A DNA stretch of 64,000 bases from NCBI GenBank assembly GCA_947044405.1, contig CAMRHE010000077.1, positions 3,410,001-3,474,000 of the forward strand, in the 5' to 3' direction. The first letter of the stretch is position 1. Every line of letters begins with the position of its first letter. The stretch comes from Leptodactylus fallax. Its lineage: Eukaryota; Chordata; Amphibia; Anura; Leptodactylidae. This document shows positions 21,313-32,099 of the stretch, piece by piece. The position numbers and the translations under genes are program-made. The notes under the pieces were generated by a model. That model was given only the letters and a program-made list of their open reading frames with translations, was not told the origin of the DNA and searched no databases.

Positions 21313-21981
21313 AGATCCCTTTTGCTGTCTCAAGGCTCGGTGAGTCAAAAGCAAATTGAGGATCTGTTACATCCAATAGAGGGCGCATGAGCTCCCCAGC
21401 TCCTTTCCCACTATCCCCACTGTCATACATGGTGGTGGCAGCATCTCTGGGATGGAGATTTATCTTCCAACAAGACAATGATCCCAAACATAAAGCAAAA
21501 TCTACAATGGAATGGTTCACAAATAAACGTCTCCAGGTGTTAGAATGGCAAGTCAAAGTCCAGACCTGAATCCAATCCAGAATCTGTGGAAAGAGCTGAA
21601 AACTGCTGTTCACAAACGCTCTCCATCCAACCTCACTGAGCTCCAGCTGTTTTCCAAGGAAGAATGGGCAAGAACTTCAGTCTCTCGATGTGCAAAGCTG
21701 ATAGAGACATACCCCAAGCGACTTGCAGCTGTAAGCGCAGCAAAAGGTGGCGCTACAAAGTATTAACTTAAGGAGGCCGAATAATTTGGCACGCCCCACT
21801 TTTCAGTTTTTTATTTTTTACAAAAGTTTAAAATATCCAATAAATTTCATTCCACTTCACGATTGTGTCCCAGTTGTTGTTGATTCTTCAACAAAAAAAT
21901 TAAAATTTTATATCCTTATGTTTGAAGCCTGAAATGTGGCAAAAGGTTGAAAAGTTCAAGGGGCCGAATACTTTCACAAGG

Positions 21982-21984
<3 letters not shown>

Positions 21985-22022
<38 letters not shown>
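21985..22022. repeat. (TA)n microsatellite at the Tc1 border
   Basis: About nineteen TA repeats directly after the right end of Tc1 copy B. The transposon's TA target duplication merges with this run. Confidence 0.9.
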
Positions 22023-22026
<4 letters not shown>

Positions 22027-22060
22027 TATATGTTAGTAAGTAAGCTCATCCAGTGCAGAG

Positions 22061-22735
22061 AATGTACTAATAAGCTTTTTCTTTCCCCACATAACCACTT
22101 TAGACTAAGGCCCTATGCAGCGAATTGCAGAGAAAAAGCGCTGTGGAAAAGACCGCGGCAGAAACACAAGCAAACTTTCTGCCCCCATTATACCTATACA
22201 GAAACAGCCAGCATTTCCATAGGTATAATTGACATGCAGCGATTTACAAAAACACAGCGGTTTTTGAAATTGCAGCATTTCCACTGCAGATTTTTTTCTG
22301 CAATGTGTGGATGGGATTAGCCAGAATCCCATACACTTTGCAGGTACTGTAATATGCAGCGTATTACAGAGAATGTACTAGTAAACTTTTTCTTTCCCCA
22401 CATAACCCCTTTAGGCTAAGGCCCCATGCAGCAAATCGCTGCAAAAAACACTGCGGAAAAGACAGTGGTGCAAACACATCGCATTTTTTTCCGGCAGCAT
22501 TGTTTACAGAAAGTCTTTCTGCTTCTGTTATACCTATACGTAAAGTGCCAGCATTTCCATAGGTAAAATTGACATACTGTAATTTAAAAAAACACGAGCA
22601 TTTTTAAAATTGCAGTATTTCTGCTGCAGATTTTTTTCTGCAATGTGTGGATGGGATTAGCTAGAATCCCATCCACTTTGCAGGTAATGCAACACATTGC
22701 GTTTTTTCAATGTGGAGCCCCAGCCTTAGTGTGGC
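22061..22735. mobile_element. Tandemly duplicated MITE, GGCTAAGGCCCCACGT family
   Basis: A segment beginning AATGTACTAATAAGC is repeated with a period of 311 bases (22061 and 22372). Each copy has CTTTTTCTTTCCCCACATAACC, then the left MITE end (TTTAGACTAAGGCCC at about 22100; TTTAGGCTAAGGCCCC at about 22411). The interior carries CAGCATTTCCATAGGTA and GCAATGTGTGGATGGGATTAG. The first copy lacks a right end; the second ends near 22730 with GTGGAGCCCCAGCCTTAG. Confidence 0.8.
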
Positions 22736-22850
22736 TACATATGCTTATTCTATTGAATGTTCATATATAGGCCCATAAGTCATGGATGACTACAGATGTA
22801 GTAGACTTTAACTTGATTTTTTTTTCCAATGGCTTTTATTGTGTTAAGTG

Positions 22851-23122
22851 AGGGTGGGTTCACACTTGCGGCGGCACTCCGTCCACCGCGAATCCGACCT
22901 AAATGTTGGAAAACTGGATAGGCACTGGATAGGGAAAGGTTTGCGACGCTTTGCTTAAAACCCCATTCACTTAAATGGGTTTTTAAAGCAATTCGCGGGT
23001 GTGCGCTTACACCCTCTGCGCTGCGAAGCCGTTTTTTTTCATCGGACACAAAGTCCTGCATGTCCGACTTTGTTTCCGATGAAAAATAACGGCTTTGCCG
23101 CCGCAAGTGTGAACCTACCCTG
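22851..23122. mobile_element. MITE with GGTTCACACTTGCGGCGG ends
   Basis: The left AGGGTGGGTTCACACTTGCG is mirrored by CGCAAGTGTGAACCTACCCT at the right, and the interior is GC-rich with GTCCGACTTTG and CGGATTCG-like parts. Noncoding; a minus open frame across it is accidental. Confidence 0.8.
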
Positions 23123-23682
23123 ATAAGTTATCACACTGCAGCAGGTTACCAGTGTCAAATTAAAGTTAGCGATAGGTATACAAAGTTCAACTCGACTCTG
23201 TAAACATGTGTGGATCTGTTATTCTAACTTTTAACTTAATAAAAATATAATTTGACATATTAACAGGAAAATTCTATCATGAGTCTTACGCCTACTTATC
23301 GTCCTGCATTCGCTTGCTTCAGGTTGTGTTTTCAGCCTTAATAATTGTCAAGCAGCTCCCTCTGCTGGAAATGAAAAAGAATTATAGAAAATATGAAACA
23401 AAAGCCTGTAAATTAATTTTATGAATGAGAACGTAATCATAGGTAACAGTGAAATAACAAAACGGGAATGTAAAGCCTAACATGATATGGATGTCAAATG
23501 CAGGGGGCTGCAGCAACTTCTCCCTGGACTAAGATTTACAATGTTGTACACCAGGTGCATTCACAGACATTTTAAGGCACCGTTATGAAATGTAGTAAGG
23601 GCCCCCCTTGATGTTTTTTGAAAGTCAAAGAAGTTTTTCAATTGAAAAAAAAATCACTCTCGACCTCACCCACATGCTTTAT

Positions 23683-23905
23683 TCGGCTAAGGCCCCACGT
23701 TGCAGAAAAGCAGCCTTTTTTTGTTGCAGATTTTGCTACAATTTGAGTCAACCCCAGGAGTGGCTGCAGAAGGAATGGGAAACATAAAGGAAGTTCTTAT
23801 ACTTCAGCCTTCTGCTCAATCCACTCTTTGGCTTTGGCTCAAAAAAGCGCAACAAAATCTGCAACAAAATACAACTTTTCCACAACGTGGGACCTTAGCC
23901 TTAGT
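23683..23905. mobile_element. MITE of the GGCTAAGGCCCCACGT family
   Basis: The left end GGCTAAGGCCCCACGTTGC is mirrored by CACAACGTGGGACCTTAGCC. The interior has the TTGTTGCAGATTTTGC subtype, shared with the copy at 31158. Confidence 0.8.
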
Positions 23906-24112
23906 GTGGTGCTCATTCTGAACACCATGGGGACAATTTATTAAGAATGGTATACGCCAGTCTTAATGATCAGCCGTGTCAGACTGAAGCATCTCAGGTG
24001 ATCCATGCTCTAGAAACTGAAATCTATGATAGCTAGGGGCTAGTGTATATTTAAGCCATTATTTGCTCCAGTAAAATTCTTGGGGTGTAAAGCCCTACCA
24101 TTCCTTGACCCC

Positions 24113-24442
24113 TTTTAGGCTGGGGCCCTACATGGCATAAACGCCGAGGTTTGGCAGCGGCAAAAACCATGGCGTTTTACAATCCCTGCAAGGTGGATGG
24201 GATTCTAGCAAATCCCATCCACACATTGCAGAAAAATATGCGCAGTGGAAATGCGGCAATTTCCAAAATTGTTGCGGTTTTGGAAATCACAGCATGTCAA
24301 TTATACCCACGGAAATGCTGGCAGTTTCCCTATAGGTATAATTGAAGCAGAAAGTGCTGCGGGAAAAACCGCAATGCGTTTCTGACGCAGTTTTTCCCAC
24401 AGCGCTTTTTCTCTCCAGCCCACTATGTGGGGCCTTAGCCTA
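24113..24442. mobile_element. MITE of the GGCTAAGGCCCCACGT family
   Basis: CTTTTAGGCTGGGGCCCTAC at the left and CACTATGTGGGGCCTTAGCC at the right. The interior closely follows the copy at 18209 (GTGGATGGGATTCTAGC, TTTCCCTATAGGTATAATTG). Confidence 0.8.
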
Positions 24443-25735
24443 AATGAAAATAGCAAGTTCAGTGCAAATGGGGGTTAGTTGCAGTTTTATGTCTGTGCGC
24501 CAAATATTGCTACTTTTGACATGCTTGGTTCATTTGAATTAATGTCCATATTGACATACCGCATTTTTATAGTTCACATCACTGCCTAATTTTCTCTGCA
24601 GATTTTTCTATGTCATATGAATGAGATTTAATCCACTTTATAATACTGTAATAAACTGAAGATATTTATGCCCAAACAATAAAACTGACTTTGCTGCACA
24701 GTGACCAATCACAGCTCAGTTAAGAAAAATGTGTTACCCACAGTGACCAATCAGAGCAGAGAAAATCACACCCTCATTAACCGTGAGCTCATGCTGTGAT
24801 GTCATAATGCCACAACACACATATTCCACACACACAGTGCACCCGCTGCATCGTGTCCTGTCAGCACAGAGATGCGCACCCTTCAGCTGCAGCTCCTGTG
24901 AACCATCCAAATTTACACCTATGGATAGTCTACATACCTCCAGATATACTAAAAGGTAAGTAAATCAAAAAATACAAAATAGGTCAAGGGCTTGTCAAGG
25001 GGTGTAGCTAAGTGGGGCTGGCAGCTCCTGTGCCCAGGGTAGTGGGTACCAGGTAGACAGTGGGAACAAACACAGCAGTCCCTTTGTCAGAATATTTAGA
25101 GGTTTATGAGGTGGAATTCATCTTAAGTCAAGGTGAAGGAAAGCCTAGATACAGCTCTGCAACCACTTCCTCTGAACCCCGGCCATCTGTAGACCTCTAC
25201 AGATCCGACCACTGGTGATTCCTATAGGGCATATATATAGCAATTACTCTGATGGGTCATGTACCACTGAAGTCTATATATCTTAGGACTGGACCCATTA
25301 GAAAGCCAGTTTGGCTCTCTGAAATGTGTTAATTATTATATAATGAATCCATATTTATGGCTCCAATTTTACCAGCGCCAAAAATTTTGTAACTAGGGGG
25401 CATTCACACTACTGTTTAAAAAAAAAAAAAAAAAAAATGGACGTTTATCTTAAAGGACACTAACTGATGTTAATGTGTCCGTTTTTTAACTGATCCATTT
25501 ATGGGCACTAACAACAGTAGTTTTAATGTCCCCTTGGTAAAACTTTTTTCAAAAATGTAAAAATCGGTGTCAAAAAATGTGCCTATGTTATAGTAACCAA
25601 TCAAAATAAAGCAGTGGTCTGACTGGTTACTATGACAACCATAGAACTCTTTGTTGCAGTAGTGTGATGTAATAGACAGGTGTGGTTATGAACATAAACA
25701 ACTAGTATAGTAGCTGTATATACCACAATTATATA
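24443..25735. other. No gene; short duplicated motif and poly-A tract
   Basis: ACAGTGACCAATCACAGC (24699) and ACAGTGACCAATCAGAGC (24740) are a short direct pair containing CCAAT boxes in either orientation, with TGACATAA nearby. A 20-base poly-A lies at 25418-25437, within a stretch (25390-25560) of MITE-like look. I see no coding signal. Confidence 0.35.
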
Positions 25736-27372
25736 CTGTTGTGCTAAAAAGTTTACATACCCCTGCAGTTTTTTTGTTTTTTTGGCCTTTTTTTCAGAGA
25801 ATATGAATGATAACACAACAACTTTTTCTCCACTCATGGTTAGTGGTTGGTTGAAGCCATTTATTGTCAAACTTCTGTGTTTTCTCTTTTTAAATCATAA
25901 TAACAACCAAAAACATCAAAATGACCCTGTTCAAAAGTTCACATACCCTGGTGATTTTGGCCTGATAACATGCCCAGAAGTTGACAGAAAGGGGTTTGAA
26001 TGGCTACTAAAGGTAACATCCTCACCTGTGACCTGTTTGCTTGTAATCGGTGTGTGCACAAAAGCTGAGTGAGTTTCTGGGATCCAGACAAACTGTTGCA
26101 TCTTTCCTCCAGTCACTGACATTTCTGGATTGTGAGTCATGGGGAAAGCAAAAGAATTGTCCATGGATCTACGGGATAAGGTAGGTGAACTGTATAAAAC
26201 AGGAAAGGGATACAAAAAGAAGGAATTGATAATGCCAGTCAGCAGTGTACAAACTGTGATTAACACATGGAAACTCAGGGGCTCTGTAAAATCCAAACCA
26301 CGGTCAGGTAGACCAAAAAAAATTTCGGCCACAACTGCCCGGAAAATTGTTCGGGATGCAAAGAAAAACCCACACATAACATCAACTGAAATACAGGACT
26401 CTCTGAAAACTATCGGTGTGGCTGTTTCAAGATGCACAAAAGGAGGCACTTGAAGAAAAATGGGCTGCATGGTCGAGTTGCCACAAGAAAGCCATTACTG
26501 CGCAAATGCCACAAAGAATCTCGCCTTCAATATGCCAAACAGCACAGAGACAAGCCTCAAAACTTCTGGAACAAGGTAATTTGGAGTGATGAGACAAAAA
26601 TCGAACTTTTTGGCCACAACCATAAATGTTACATTTGGAGAGGTGTCAACAAGACCTATGATGAAAGGAACACCATTCCTACTGTAAAGCACGGAGGTGG
26701 ATCACTGATGATGTGGGGATGTGTGAGCTTCAAAAGCACAGGAAACTTGGTCAAAGTTGAAGGAAAGAAGAATGCAGCACGTTATCAGCAAATACTGGAG
26801 GCAAATTTGCACTCATCAGCCAGGAAGCTGCGCATGGGACGTACTTGGACGTTCCAACATGACAAAGATCCAAAACACAAGGCCAAGTCGACCTGTCATT
26901 GGCTACAGCAGAAGAAAGTGAAGGTTCTGGAGTGGCCATCTCAGTCTCCTGACCCCAATATCATTGAGCCACTCTGAGGAGATCTCAAGTGCGCAGTACA
27001 TGCAAGACAGCCCAGGAATTTACAGGAACTGGAGACTTTTTGCCAAGACGAATGGGCAGTTTTACCATCTGAGAAAATAAAGAGCCTCATCCACAACTAC
27101 CACAAAAGACTTCAAGCTGTCATTGATGTTAGAGGGGGCAATACACGGTATTAAGAACTGGGGTATGTGAACTTTTGAACAGGGTCATTTTGATGTTTTT
27201 GGTAGTCATTATGATTTAAAAAGAGAAAACACAGAAGTTTGACAATAAATGGCTTCAACCAACCACTAACCATGAGTGGAGAAAAAGTTTTTGTGTTATC
27301 ATTTATATTCTCTGAAAAAAGGCCAAAAAATCAAAAAATCTGCCAGGGTATGTAAACTTTTTAGCACAACTG
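25736..27372 (+). mobile_element. Tc1-type transposon copy C, IR/DR type, nearly full length
   Basis: TA flanks both ends (25734-25735 and 27373-27374). The ends begin with CTGTTGTGCTAAAAAGTTTA and its mirror. About 210 bases in, an inner repeat GTTCAAAAGTTCACATACCC repeats the outer core AAAGTTTACATACCC, the double direct repeat arrangement seen in Sleeping Beauty and Frog Prince type elements. The size of 1637 bp is normal for the group. It holds one transposase copy on plus with a frameshift and a stop. Confidence 0.95.
26139..27154 (+). pseudogene. Tc1 transposase, frameshifted (copy C)
   Basis: The start MGKAKELSMDLRDKVGELYK begins the paired-like domain; the linker carries SKPRSGRPKKISATTARKIV, a GRPR-like motif. 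A frameshift lies near 26435 (between AVSRCTK and the KKNGLHGRVATRKP frame). The catalytic WSDETKIELFGHN is intact. The second aspartate region is HDKDPKHKAKS instead of DNDPKH. The glutamate is kept (SPDPNIIEPL), but the tryptophan right after is TGA, so a stop cuts off the last 60 residues, which end VRGGNTRY. A few changes only, but inactive. Confidence 0.93.
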
Positions 27373-27559
27373 TAACTCTTGCATATACAGTATTAACATA
27401 TAAAATTATAAAAACAACTAATAATAAAAGTATAACTTATAATTATGTATTTCAGATAATCAGGTTGATGGGGTTAAAGAAAGGACAATAAGATCACCAG
27501 GAGGACACAAGACACAAACATGCACAAGAAACCAAAGTGACCGTTGTAAAAGTTCTCTT

Positions 27560-28790
27560 GAACTGTGACTACATAGACAAACCTTGGTAAAGGCTGTCGT
27601 GGACAGTCACACACAGACGGGAAGGCAGAGATATGTGAAGGCTGTCTTAGACAGTCACTATATAGACTTGGGAAGCGTGACTTGGACAGTCCTGTCATAG
27701 ACTTGGGAAAGCTGTCTAGGGCATTTACTACACTGATGTATGTGAAAGCTGTCTTGGACAGTCACTGCATAGATATTTGTAAAGGATGTCTTGGACAGTC
27801 AGTACATAGACTCTTGGGAAGACTGTCTTGGACAGACACTATATAGACTTGGAAAGACTGTCTTGGACAGTCAGTGCATGAACATTTGTGAAGGCTGCCT
27901 TGGATAGTCACTACACAAACCTTTTGTGAAGGCTGTCATTGACAGTCTCTACAGTATATAAACTTGGGAAGACTGTCTTGGATAGTCAGTACATAGACAT
28001 TTGTGAAGGCTGTCTTAGAAAGCCACTACACAGTCCTTTGTGATGACTGTCTTAGACACTCTCTACATACAGCTTTATGAAGTCTTGGACAGTCACTAGA
28101 TAAACTTGGAAAGACTGTCTTGGATAGTCAATATATAAACTTGGGAAGGCTGTCCTGGACAGTCAATATATAGATTTGGAAAGGCTGTCTTGGATAGTCA
28201 GTACATAGACATTTGTGAATGCTGCCTTTGAGAGTCACTAAATTTTGGGAAGTCTGTCTTGGGAAGTCAATACAGACTTTTCTGAAGGCTGTCTTGGGAA
28301 GTCAGTATGTAAACTATTGTGAAGGCTGTCATTGACAGTCTCTATATAAACTTGGGAAGACTGTCTTGGATAGTCACTATATACTTGGGAAGGCTGTCTT
28401 ATACAGACAATATATAGAAATTTGTGAAGACTTTATTGGACAGTCAATAGACAGAATTTTTTGAAGGCTGTCATGGACACTCTCTACATACATATTTTTG
28501 AAGGTTGTCTTGGACAGTCACAACATAAATGTTTGGGTAGACTGTCTTGGGCAGTCACTATATACTGTAGAGTTGTGAAGGCTGCCTTGGACAGTCACTA
28601 TTTAGGCTTGGGAAGGCTGTCTTTTACAGTTTCTACATACACATTTTGTGAAGGCTGTCTTGGACAGATACTACATAAAAACTTGTGAAGGCTGTCTTGG
28701 ACAGTCAATACATATATTTTGTAAGGCTTTCTTAGACAATCACACTACACACCTGCTCTGGATAGTCAAGACAACTTGGACAGTCATTAA
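27560..28790. repeat. Hairpin-rich minisatellite of about 45 bp units
   Basis: About 27 divergent units of TGTGAAGGCTGTCTTGGACAG followed by TCACTACATAGACAT-type spacer, 43-50 bases each. Every unit contains GACTGTCTTGGACAGTC or a close variant, an inverted repeat with arms of seven bases around TTG. The array starts about 185 bases after the right end of Tc1 copy C. Short open frames inside are accidental. Confidence 0.95.
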
Positions 28791-29794
28791 ATTAAATCTG
28801 ATCAGGTAACAAATGGGTGTTTACTCCTTTAACGGCTGGCTGGAGCCCTCTTTATACAGGCTAGTACTCAGGAATGAGTGCCAATGTGACTGCTCTTTTG
28901 CCTCATCACTGGTCCCTGTAAAAGGATCTTAGGTACTGAGTTCATGCAAGTTGATGCTCAATAATTTGTAGCAAAGGTAACAATAATAATGTAGTAAAGG
29001 CCAACAATAAGTTACTATTTGTTTTTTACAACGTCTTAATGCCCAGAGGGAAGGGCAGTCCGTCAGCCATGGTTCCCCAGAGGTTTCCTCCACAGGGGGT
29101 TTTCCTCTCCTGAGTGCTGGTGGATGACTCTTCGTGAGTCAGGCCTGGGGATATAACTGGTCCTTTTAGGACCTCATCAAATAATTGGCATTATAATTAT
29201 TAAAAATAAATCTGTTTTTATTGGCAAAAAATGTGTCTGGTTCATTAGTATCAGTTTATAACATAAGTGTTATATATCTTCCAAAACACCTAACAACAAT
29301 AATAGCACAAAAAACCTTTATATACATTCTGTATATAGGGAGGCAAACAAACATAATATATCCAGTTCCAATTGAGGTTGGACCTCTATTTATCAATCAT
29401 TCAGGAGTCCAGAAAGCCACATTTGAGAGAAGAATGAATAGGCGGCCGCACATGCCCATTGCATTTGGTATAGTAAGTAATAATCTGCACACATATGTAG
29501 ACCTGGTATGGTGGTACAACATTTATAGACACTATCATGGATTTATTTGCTAGTGGTATAGGTACAATATTTGGGCACTCTATGGACACATCATTTATTA
29601 CTGTATGGCAATGTAGTATCAATAAGTTCATTGGTGTCCATTAATAAGAAATTACAGTAAAATTGTAAAAATCCAGCATGTGTGGGAATGCCAAGGTGCT
29701 GGGTTACTGGAAATTCAGCCCACCTAAAACTTCTGCGGTAGACACAATATTAATACAGCTGTCACTCAGATCCAGCCCATGTACTGCTGTTAAT
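28791..29794. other. No gene; possible LINE-derived fragment at 29040-29180
   Basis: The segment CAGAGGGAAGGGCAGTCCG, GGTTCCCCAGAGG, GGGTTTTCCTCTCCTGAGTG and GAGTCAGGCCTGGGGATATA looks like a common vertebrate retroposon fragment, but I cannot fix the family. The rest is AT-rich. The frames 29221-29553 and 29401-29631 overlap on opposite strands and have no domains. Confidence 0.3.
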
Positions 29795-30075
29795 TTAAAG
29801 GGGTTGGCCACTTTCAGACCAATATTGAGAGCAAGATCTCTGCTTGCTGTCATTCATTCTGTTACTTCTAGTGGATAAAATTCTTACCATGGTCATGTGA
29901 TTTACGGTCCATGGTCATGTGATATACAGTCCATGGTCATGTGATGAGCACACAGGTGCACAGCTCGTTACAGTCACAGCACAGTAATCAGACATCTGCC
30001 TGGTAATGAGCACCTGTGTGTTCATCACATGATCATGGTCAGAGTTGTATCCACTAGAAGTAACAGAATAAATTT
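29795..30075. mobile_element. Foldback MITE of the TTAAAGGGGTTG family, right end lost
   Basis: The left end is TTAAAGGGGTTGGCCACTTT at about 29795. ATTCTGTTACTTCTAGTGGAT (one arm) is mirrored by ATCCACTAGAAGTAACAGAAT (30048-30068). The CATGGTCATGTGAT motif of the left arm is tripled (about 29888-29945, period about 23) and mirrored once as ATCACATGATCATGG. GCACACAGGTGC and GCACCTGTGTG form the inner stem. The right outer end is missing. Confidence 0.7.
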
Positions 30076-31157
30076 GACTATTAGATCACAGCTATGATCT
30101 TCAAGACTGCTATTCAGAAGTCACAATAACACCTATACAGGAAGCTTTACATTTTGAGTGGTGTTGGGTCATGTAACCTGTCAGAAAGGAAAAAAAACCC
30201 TATTAATGCCAAAAGGAGCAATTGGCCAGCAGCATTTAGTCGAGGGATTTTGTGGAGGGAGGCCGTGGCACAAAAGGGGAATGATTATTATGTGGGGGAT
30301 AACTGACAATGTATGGTAATGATGGAAAGCTTGTGTGCAGAGACATGTTGTGAACAGTCTCCATAGGGGGCCTAGAGAAGGACAGGGAGATGAAAATGTT
30401 GCTAAAATGTACAGATGGGAGTGGATGAGAAGTTATGAGGTGAAGCTGCATGTGGGACTAAGCTGAGGGGCCTATGATCCTTTTGTTACGTAACTGTTAT
30501 TGTCCCGTATATATTTATACTGCCAACAGTTACCCTTTTATATAAAAATGCTCCGCTTCTTGCTTTCTTGTAGGCTACAAGCCATTCCAGGCAAGCAGCC
30601 AACAAAGCACCAGGACCACAGACAAAGATTAGCCGTAGTCAGGGCACCTCCTGGGCCGGAAGCCTGAAGTAGAGCAGGAAGTCAGAGACTTCCTTCTCTC
30701 CTGTGTATTTCAACTGTATTGGTGTCCTGCAGACGCTGATATGTGTACACTATAACAGTATTATTAAGGCTATCATATGGTAGACCATATTGGTGGTCTG
30801 GGGAAAGAACTGACCATAAGATGTAACCTGCGAGTTACTAGATTTATACATTTTGTGTTTCCTATATAAAACATTCTTGTTTCATATATAAATTGTGGAG
30901 ACAAAAGGAAACATTTTGGACAGCGCATTGCATCCACTTCTTCCCATCTGAGTCTCCAATATATACCCTCTATATACCCACTGCACATATCTCTTGTCAC
31001 AATCTCCGAGACCCCCACATTATCCGGATTGAATTTCTGGGTGTAGCCCTGATGGTGATGTAGCAGCGGTAACTGAGATTTACAGTATACATTACCTGAA
31101 TAGGAGCAATATTTGCACAGAGCTTGCACGGCTATAAATTACAGCTGAAATCTGAGC
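30076..31157. other. No gene seen
   Basis: Mixed AT-rich sequence; 30225-30480 is purine-rich on plus (many GGGA and GAAG). Open frames on the minus strand there reflect this composition. No motif or domain is recognised. Confidence 0.35.
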
Positions 31158-31350
31158 CTTAGGCTCAGGCCCCATGTTGCAGAAAGGCAGCATTTTTTTG
31201 TTGCAGATTTTGCTGCGTTTTTTTGAGCCAATGGGAAATATAAAGGAAGCTCTTATATTTCTACCTTCTGCTCAATCCACTCCTGGCTTTGGCTCAAGAA
31301 AACGCAACAAAATCTGCAATAAAAAAAAGCTGCGTTTCCGTTGAGTAGAG
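31158..31350. mobile_element. MITE of the GGCTAAGGCCCCACGT family, right end worn
   Basis: The left end TTAGGCTCAGGCCCCATGTTGC and the interior CAGCATTTTTTTGTTGCAG match the copy at 23683. The right side reaches AAGCTGCGTTTCCGTTGAG without the usual GGGGCCTTAGCC. Confidence 0.65.
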
Positions 31351-32099
31351 CAAGAAAAGAAGCCCTATTCCTAAAGATGTCCACATGCTACTGAAGCGCA
31401 TCAGTAAAACTGGGACTAATAAAAAATATAAAAATAAGTTTAAAAAAATGTAAAAAGTGAAAATAAAAAAATGAAAAAAAGAAGCCTACACATAATTGGT
31501 ATTGGTAATGACCCAAACTAAAAAGTTAACATATCCAATAGAGATGAGCAAACCCAACAAATTGATTTTGACCCGAATTTTCCAAATGTTTCCACTTTTG
31601 ATCAAACTTTTGTGATTCATCTTGGACAAACTAAAATGCCCGCTGCCATATGTAACACAAGGCAGAAAAGAAGAAGAGGAGGAGGATGACATGGTCTCTG
31701 TGACCTGGGAGAGCTTCTGGCATCACCTGACAGCCTCTCAGCCAATCACGCGTAACAGGTAGGTGGAGAGATTACAGTGCTGATGTCATAGTTTGTATAT
31801 AAGATACTGTAAGCAGTATAGAGAAGAGCCATTCTGTGACAGACAGCCAAGGAGAGAAAGTTGTTATCAGTCGCTGCATAATTCAAAGCAATTGCTGCTA
31901 CATTGCTATAAGAAAAATAACACCAAGATTACAATAGACCTACAGAACTTTAGGACAGGAGAACTTGTCTTGAGCATAGTTTAGTTACATTTAATCAATA
32001 TTAGATAGATAAGGAGAAAATCATAGGAGTGGGTGGGGGAGCTCTGCACTGTGCTGTGTGACTGCAGTGTTCACCCTTTCATTGCCAATAATCTTCTCT
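31351..32099. other. No gene; purine tract and worn repeat
   Basis: An A-rich tract at 31380-31480, then CCAATAGAGATGAGCAAACCC at 31537, a motif common in old frog repeats. Nothing coding is supported. Confidence 0.3.

Larger units (their letters stand above)
20911..21410 (+). mobile_element. Tandem insert of Penelope/retrozyme type (1.6 units of 312 bp)
   Basis: The unit begins TAAGCCAGCCAATTCACTT at 20911 and again at 21223, a period of 312 bases; the second copy stops at 21410 after 188 bases. Each unit begins with a hammerhead ribozyme and is followed by AAGATCCCTTTTGCTGTC, CCAATAGAGGGCGC and similar sequence. The two 188-base overlaps are almost identical, so the duplication is recent or was made by rolling or template-jumping copying. 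Penelope-like retroelements and retrozymes are known to carry hammerhead ribozymes in tandem terminal copies. No reverse transcriptase is present here, so this would be a truncated or nonautonomous copy. Confidence 0.75.
20309..21766 (+). pseudogene. Tc1 transposase, interrupted (copy B)
   Basis: The first 180 codons are open. A paired-like N-terminal domain starts MKTKEHTRQVHDTVVEKFKA with the helix-turn-helix GYKKISQTLNIPRSTVQAII. The linker SHPSKLSSQTRRRLIRDA and the second half-domain follow, then catalytic VLWSDETKIELFGHNAKRYV. The frame then enters a run of TIP tripeptides and the insert, ending at a stop near 20986. After the insert, the C-terminal half resumes but lacks some 60 residues before FQQDNDPKHKAKS. 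It holds SPDLNPIQNLWKELK, where the catalytic glutamate is glutamine, and ends AAKGGATKY. Inactive. Confidence 0.92.
19916..21985 (+). mobile_element. Tc1-type transposon copy B with nested insertion
   Basis: The left end CAGTGCCTTGCGAAAGTATT and the right end AATACTTTCACAAGGCACT are parts of inverted repeats of about 200 bases (AACTTTTCAACCTTTTGCC..., also an inner GGGGAGTACAATATTATTCG-like repeat). TA at 19914-19915 and a TA run at the right form the target duplication. The element is 2070 bp because about 570 bp are inserted: a 9-bp minisatellite and a two-copy ribozyme-bearing insert (20846-21410). It carries a broken transposase on plus. Confidence 0.93.

Noticed and set aside
22780..23106. 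108-residue minus-strand open frame
   Set aside because: It covers a palindromic MITE; both strands are open because of the inverted arms.
25931..26470. 179-residue minus-strand open frame
   Set aside because: Shadow of the transposase N-terminal domain and leader of Tc1 copy C.
27560..28790. Regular repeats with palindromes resembling a CRISPR array
   Set aside because: The units vary throughout, there are no unique spacers between constant repeats, there are no cas genes, and the setting is a vertebrate genome. It is a minisatellite.
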